This document shows positions 7,001 to 8,898 of a stretch of 8,898 nucleotides of DNA, in pieces. Each line of letters opens with the position of its first letter. Position 1 is the first letter of the stretch. A model generated the notes under the pieces. It did not search any database, was not told where the DNA came from, and worked only from the letters and a program-made list of their open reading frames with translations. The position numbers were made by a program, and so were the translations under genes. Source of the stretch: an uncultured Tidjanibacter sp. (lineage in GTDB: Bacteria > Bacteroidota > Bacteroidia > Bacteroidales > Rikenellaceae); NCBI GenBank assembly GCA_934663885.1, contig CAKUKW010000072.1, forward strand, positions 1-8,898, written 5' to 3'.

Positions 7001-8898
7001 CATTCCGGACACGGCGAAGTGGTGTCTCGTCAATGGTACCGAAGTAAAGATTCCGGATCATGGAGCAGTATACCAGGTGCCACAGGTTCAACCTATTCGC
7101 CTCCCACGTTCGACGAACCGGGTACTTACCAGTTCCGTATACACCTTAACGGAATATACAATTTTTACACACCCATAGCTTCGATAACCGTCGAAGACTC
7201 GCTCGAGCCGGGATACATATCTCCTGCGACGCAGGCTATCGGTACCGGCGGGATTGCAGCTCCGCTTACCCATGAAGGTAGAGCGGGCAGCCGCGGCAGG
7301 CAGTGGCAGGTCAGCATCGACGGCCGAACATGGCAGAACATAGCGGGCGCTACGGCCAAAGAATTTAACCCGGGACGCCTGTTCATTAATAATTCAGGAG
7401 GGGTTGTTTCCGGTGGTACTAAATATCATTACAGGGTTATAATCGGCGACGACGAATCGCTCGCATCGGAAAATGCGCTGGTGAATGTAACCGACCGTTT
7501 GCACGATGATCCCGACGTGGGATATGTAGACCCCATTTCTACAACAATAGCGCCGGGGGAGAATCCCGGAATGCTGGTCCATACCGGAGGAAACAATATC
7601 CACACCAGGCAGTGGCAGAGGAAAGTATATAACCGCGAATGGGAGGACATTGCGGGGGCTACGGGAGAAACTTACAGCCCGGGGCCGCTTTACATAGATT
7701 ATTCGGAGAGTATACCGGCTGACAACACAACGACGTACTCTTACAGGGTAAAAACGACTAATACGCTTAATGATAATATCCTGAATTCGGCCGAGGCGAC
7801 AATAATAGCGGACGGCAGCATCGGAATGCTCGTAATAGGGGAAATACAGCCTACAACGCAAACTATCCTGTACGGCACCAAACCGCTGTCGCTGTTCCTG
7901 ACCGAGGTTTCGGGCGGAAGCGACGACTATACCTACCAATGGCAGAGAAAGAGCGGGGCGAACGGCTCATGGCTGGATATATACGGCGCGACGGAAAGTA
8001 TCTACCACCCTACCGACCTGAATACCGCCGGCGATTATGAATTCCGCTTAAAAGTGGGTAGCGGGGGACGCTACAAATATGCCGAAGCGAAGATCACCAC
8101 AATCGCCGGGAATACCGTTTCTACCAACGGATTGACCGCTTCGAGGAACTACGTCGCGCAATACGCCTTCATGTCCGCGACCGCCAACACCGCCAACACC
8201 GCCAACACGATACCTACCGTAACCTATTATGACGGGCTTGGAAGAGCTGAGCAGGTCGTCGAAGTGGGCGCGTCTCCGCTGAGGTTCGATATCGTGACTC
8301 CCATCGAGTACGACTTTATGGGCAGGGACGACGTCCGGAGCCATTTACCGTACGTCAGCGACCTGACCGGAGGAAGTTTCGCGGAAAACGCCGTAAACAA
8401 AAAGAGCGCCTACTACACGGCCCTTTACGGATCGCAGGACGCGGGCAGGTCGTTCGTGGAAAAGGTTTATGAAGGTTCCGCTCTCGGCAGGCTCGAAAAG
8501 CAATACAACGTCGGCAAAGATTATAAAAACGCCTATGCGATAAGCGGCACGGAAGAGCGTCCCGTCGAATTCGGTTACTCGTTCAACGGCGCCGGCGAAG
8601 TCCGCAGCCTCGCGATCTCCCCGGCCGGCGGAATTTCGGTCAACGGGTACCACGCCGCGGGCTCGCTCTACAAAAACAGCGTCACCAACGAGGACGGGCT
8701 GACGGTGACCACATTCAGCGACGGACTCGCAAAGACTATCCTCGAGCGCACAACGGACGGCGTGACGGTTATGGACACTTACTACCTATACGACAACCTC
8801 CAGCTACTAAGGTGGGTGATCAGTCCCGAGGGTTCCAAAAGACTCCAAAACACCACTTACGCACCCGACAGCGCCATTCTGCAGGATTACGCCTACCA
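4088..8898 (+). CDS. Giant exported Ig-repeat / DUF6443 Rhs-type protein (3' partial)
   Basis: Single open frame of 1603 codons plus two bases, with no stop before the window edge; the frame was followed codon by codon. Residues 1-24 form a signal peptide (KNIYKY, hydrophobic ILTFGIALLWLL, cleavage SAKG|QV). Residues 25-135 are an unrecognised, probably beta-rich N-terminal region. Residues 136 to about 1341 are twelve tandem Ig-like repeats. From about residue 1345 comes DUF6443: TASRNYVAQYAF, YYDGLGRAEQVVE from 1380, YDFMGRDD from 1408, KVYEGSALGRLEKQYNVG from 1459, and YYLYDNLQLLRWVISPEG from 1565. Members of this family normally continue into an Rhs/YD core, so the rest should lie to the right. 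Only one Cys is visible (codon 6452-6454), so the Ig folds are not disulfide-stabilised. The likely role is a long stalk presenting an Rhs-type module outside the cell. That is inferred from architecture; the activity and any C-terminal effector are not visible. Confidence 0.88.
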   Translation, partial: MKNIYKYILTFGIALLWLLPSAKGQVISYFPTEIKIPGTVYITYESPSAQAPAASVNSITKVSGDNIDFTIPDVTHNITNYDSARQVYMHYYTLTLTLPPLSIITDRKEAVYMISTSLGNIPLTLIRESLMAGTYGGLLTPASQQLTAGGTAQPLSHSLKIPRETFATPTYQWQVKQLNGQWANIQGATAQTYSPGQMNSPGVFFYRVYYNNAAYSSEAVIFVEGTAEPQITPGAITPASQQVESGAAPAALSHTGHHGVGSRQWQQRVVDPNTGYRSNWADIAGATAETHTPAPYTNTGTQNITYSYRIIVNGDTSLISDIAAIVVKPAQTEPEITPGSITPASQEMESGATPGILTHTGHEGVNSRQWQMSIADPSTGAFISWISLFGVTGETYVPVSYTNTGTQNMTYAYRVIINGDTNLISDVATMVVKPAALPEVIPGTLTPPTQEIQSGSAPQTLTHTAHQGVTSRQWQQMVDDPSSIKTPFWRNIAGATAESYSPGTLTNTHASLNATYSYRIVINGDTNILSDVATIVVEPAALPDVIPGTLTPPTQEIQSGSAPQTLTHTAHQGVTSRQWQQKIEDMVSFPYWVNIQNATGETYSPPVINITGSRNSTYSYRVVINGDANTLSDVATVVVTPAGAVAAPGKVNPAIQEIVFTGIPETLTHTDYANVASRQWQRLINIKTGMWENIEGATGISYSPERITHNGAQSSNDNIYAYRVVVNGDATLASEIGGILLHPSNGNPGVITPESHTIEAGETALELTSNASGTGGSATGSTGANPLHCIQWQQKTGDGLWTDIAGATEMSYLPGALPNSTSEDITYSFRVYINNDPSRTSVPATVTVTPFVNPGSVTPVSQTVEWGDRPQTLTNIGAENIASRQWQHNLSGGWSDIAGATGETYTPPVRTNNNTNTLTYSYRVVVNGSQTKASAGATVAFKPDPLGLIDKGRITPLRQTVETGETPETLSHSGHGEVVSRQWYRSKDSGSWSSIPGATGSTYSPPTFDEPGTYQFRIHLNGIYNFYTPIASITVEDSLEPGYISPATQAIGTGGIAAPLTHEGRAGSRGRQWQVSIDGRTWQNIAGATAKEFNPGRLFINNSGGVVSGGTKYHYRVIIGDDESLASENALVNVTDRLHDDPDVGYVDPISTTIAPGENPGMLVHTGGNNIHTRQWQRKVYNREWEDIAGATGETYSPGPLYIDYSESIPADNTTTYSYRVKTTNTLNDNILNSAEATIIADGSIGMLVIGEIQPTTQTILYGTKPLSLFLTEVSGGSDDYTYQWQRKSGANGSWLDIYGATESIYHPTDLNTAGDYEFRLKVGSGGRYKYAEAKITTIAGNTVSTNGLTASRNYVAQYAFMSATANTANTANTIPTVTYYDGLGRAEQVVEVGASPLRFDIVTPIEYDFMGRDDVRSHLPYVSDLTGGSFAENAVNKKSAYYTALYGSQDAGRSFVEKVYEGSALGRLEKQYNVGKDYKNAYAISGTEERPVEFGYSFNGAGEVRSLAISPAGGISVNGYHAAGSLYKNSVTNEDGLTVTTFSDGLAKTILERTTDGVTVMDTYYLYDNLQLLRWVISPEGSKRLQNTTYAPDSAILQDYAY
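5387..5830 (+). repeat. Near-identical 129-bp block duplicated at a 315-bp offset
   Basis: Bases 5387-5515 (end of repeat 3 and front of repeat 4) and 5702-5830 (end of repeat 4 and front of repeat 5) align without gaps and differ at 12 of 129 positions. Across 43 codons only one residue changes (Glu/Asp in LPxVIPG); the other 11 base changes are silent. Beyond QWQQ the copies diverge at once in both length and sequence. This is the youngest-looking duplication within the Ig array. Confidence 0.9.
6383..6460 (+). other. Gly/Ser/Thr-rich insertion with the only Cys, in Ig repeat 7
   Basis: Repeat 7 replaces the usual LTHTG-xx-GVxSRQWQ stretch with a longer flexible segment (SNASGTGGSATGSTGAN) followed by PLHCIQWQ. 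The Cys codon at 6452-6454 (residue 789) is the only one in the 1603 visible codons. The insertion lies in a strand or loop directly before the core Trp. Confidence 0.75.
8120..8898 (+). other. DUF6443 domain region of the giant gene
   Basis: Protein domain that precedes Rhs/YD repeats in many Bacteroidota proteins. Recognised by the order of NYVAQYAF, a GLGR motif with QVV, a second YDFMGR motif, then YYTALYG, VEKVYEGSALGR and a GEVRSLAIS-like stretch before the first YD-like segment. Composition here is much more GC-rich than the Ig repeats: 42 of 60 bases at 8581-8640 and 38 of 60 at 8641-8700, with codons ending mostly in C or G. The domain or the Rhs core after it is cut by the window end. 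Confidence 0.75.
8180..8206 (+). repeat. Three perfect tandem copies of a 9-bp unit (ACCGCCAAC)
   Basis: Copies at 8180-8188, 8189-8197 and 8198-8206, followed by a two-base partial copy. It encodes TANTANTAN-T inside the DUF6443 start, just before the YYDGLGR motif. The unit is a multiple of three, so gain or loss of copies by slippage changes length by three residues without shifting frame. Confidence 0.85.

Larger units (their letters stand above)
4493..8108 (+). repeat. Array of twelve Ig-like coding repeats, period about 270-318 bp
   Basis: Repeats begin (at the position equivalent to the Pro of PGxITP) at 4493, 4784, 5099, 5411, 5726, 6029, 6329, 6647, 6938, 7208, 7517 and 7835, giving steps of 291, 315, 312, 315, 303, 300, 318, 291, 270, 309 and 318 bp. 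Consensus order: PGxITPxSQxVExG; LTHTGxxGVxSRQWQ; a variable loop; WxxIAGATxETYSP; TYSYRVVINGD; then SDVATVVV. The core Trp of QWQ (QWY in repeat 9) is in all twelve, at codons starting 4604, 4880, 5195, 5507, 5822, 6125, 6461, 6743, 7034, 7304, 7613 and 7940. WxxIxGATxxxYxP recurs in nearly all; repeat 3 (WISLFGVTGETYVP) is the clearest deviant, and repeats 5 and 10 differ at single positions. All steps are multiples of three. The motif resembles bacterial Ig-like beta-sandwich domains of adhesins and surface stalks; the exact Pfam family is not assigned. Confidence 0.9.

Noticed and set aside
4493..8108. CRISPR or satellite-like array
   Set aside because: The unit is about 300 bp, always a multiple of three, with protein-level conservation and third-position changes. 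That is a coding domain array.

Overview
The window most likely comes from a member of the Bacteroidota, probably a Bacteroidales genome of fairly high GC. Three things point there. The second and third genes belong to the paired Rhs-like/DUF6443 families that are characteristic of this phylum. Starts lack a visible Shine-Dalgarno and lie in AT-rich leaders. Both predicted signal peptides end in Gly followed by Gln, which fits the phylum's 'Q-rule'. The two outer parts of the window are about 60-70% GC in the stretches I counted. An Alistipes/Rikenellaceae-like host is compatible with that, but this is inference.

Layout, all on the + strand: (i) 1-896 is the C-terminal part of a GspF/PilC-type inner-membrane platform protein of a type II secretion or type IV pilus-like machine. 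Its true start lies upstream of the window. (ii) 897-1000 is a 104-bp AT-rich spacer with a cluster of small palindromes and no promoter I can defend. (iii) 1001-4075 is a complete 1024-residue exported Rhs/YD-repeat-type protein with the typical Bacteroidota N-terminal block and the typical C-terminal ending, and no toxin domain. (iv) 4088-8898 starts 12 bp later and is one open frame of at least 1603 codons that runs off the right edge. It has a signal peptide, a roughly 110-residue N-terminal region, twelve tandem Ig-like repeats of about 90-106 residues, a short Thr-Ala-Asn slippage repeat, and then a DUF6443 domain leading toward an Rhs core beyond the edge. It is the largest gene here and is easy to miss because it has no stop inside the window.

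Genes (iii) and (iv) look like a translationally close pair making two exported partners. The first is an Rhs-like shell piece. The second is a very large protein whose Ig stalk would hold its DUF6443/Rhs part away from its anchor. The adjacent GspF-type gene raises the possibility that a pseudopilus-type machine exports or displays them, but adjacency is the only evidence. Composition changes along the window: GC-rich platform gene, AT-rich spacer, locally AT-rich first Rhs gene and middle Ig repeats, then GC-rich DUF6443. This suggests a mosaic locus. The Ig array shows a recent internal duplication that kept its protein sequence while changing at synonymous sites.
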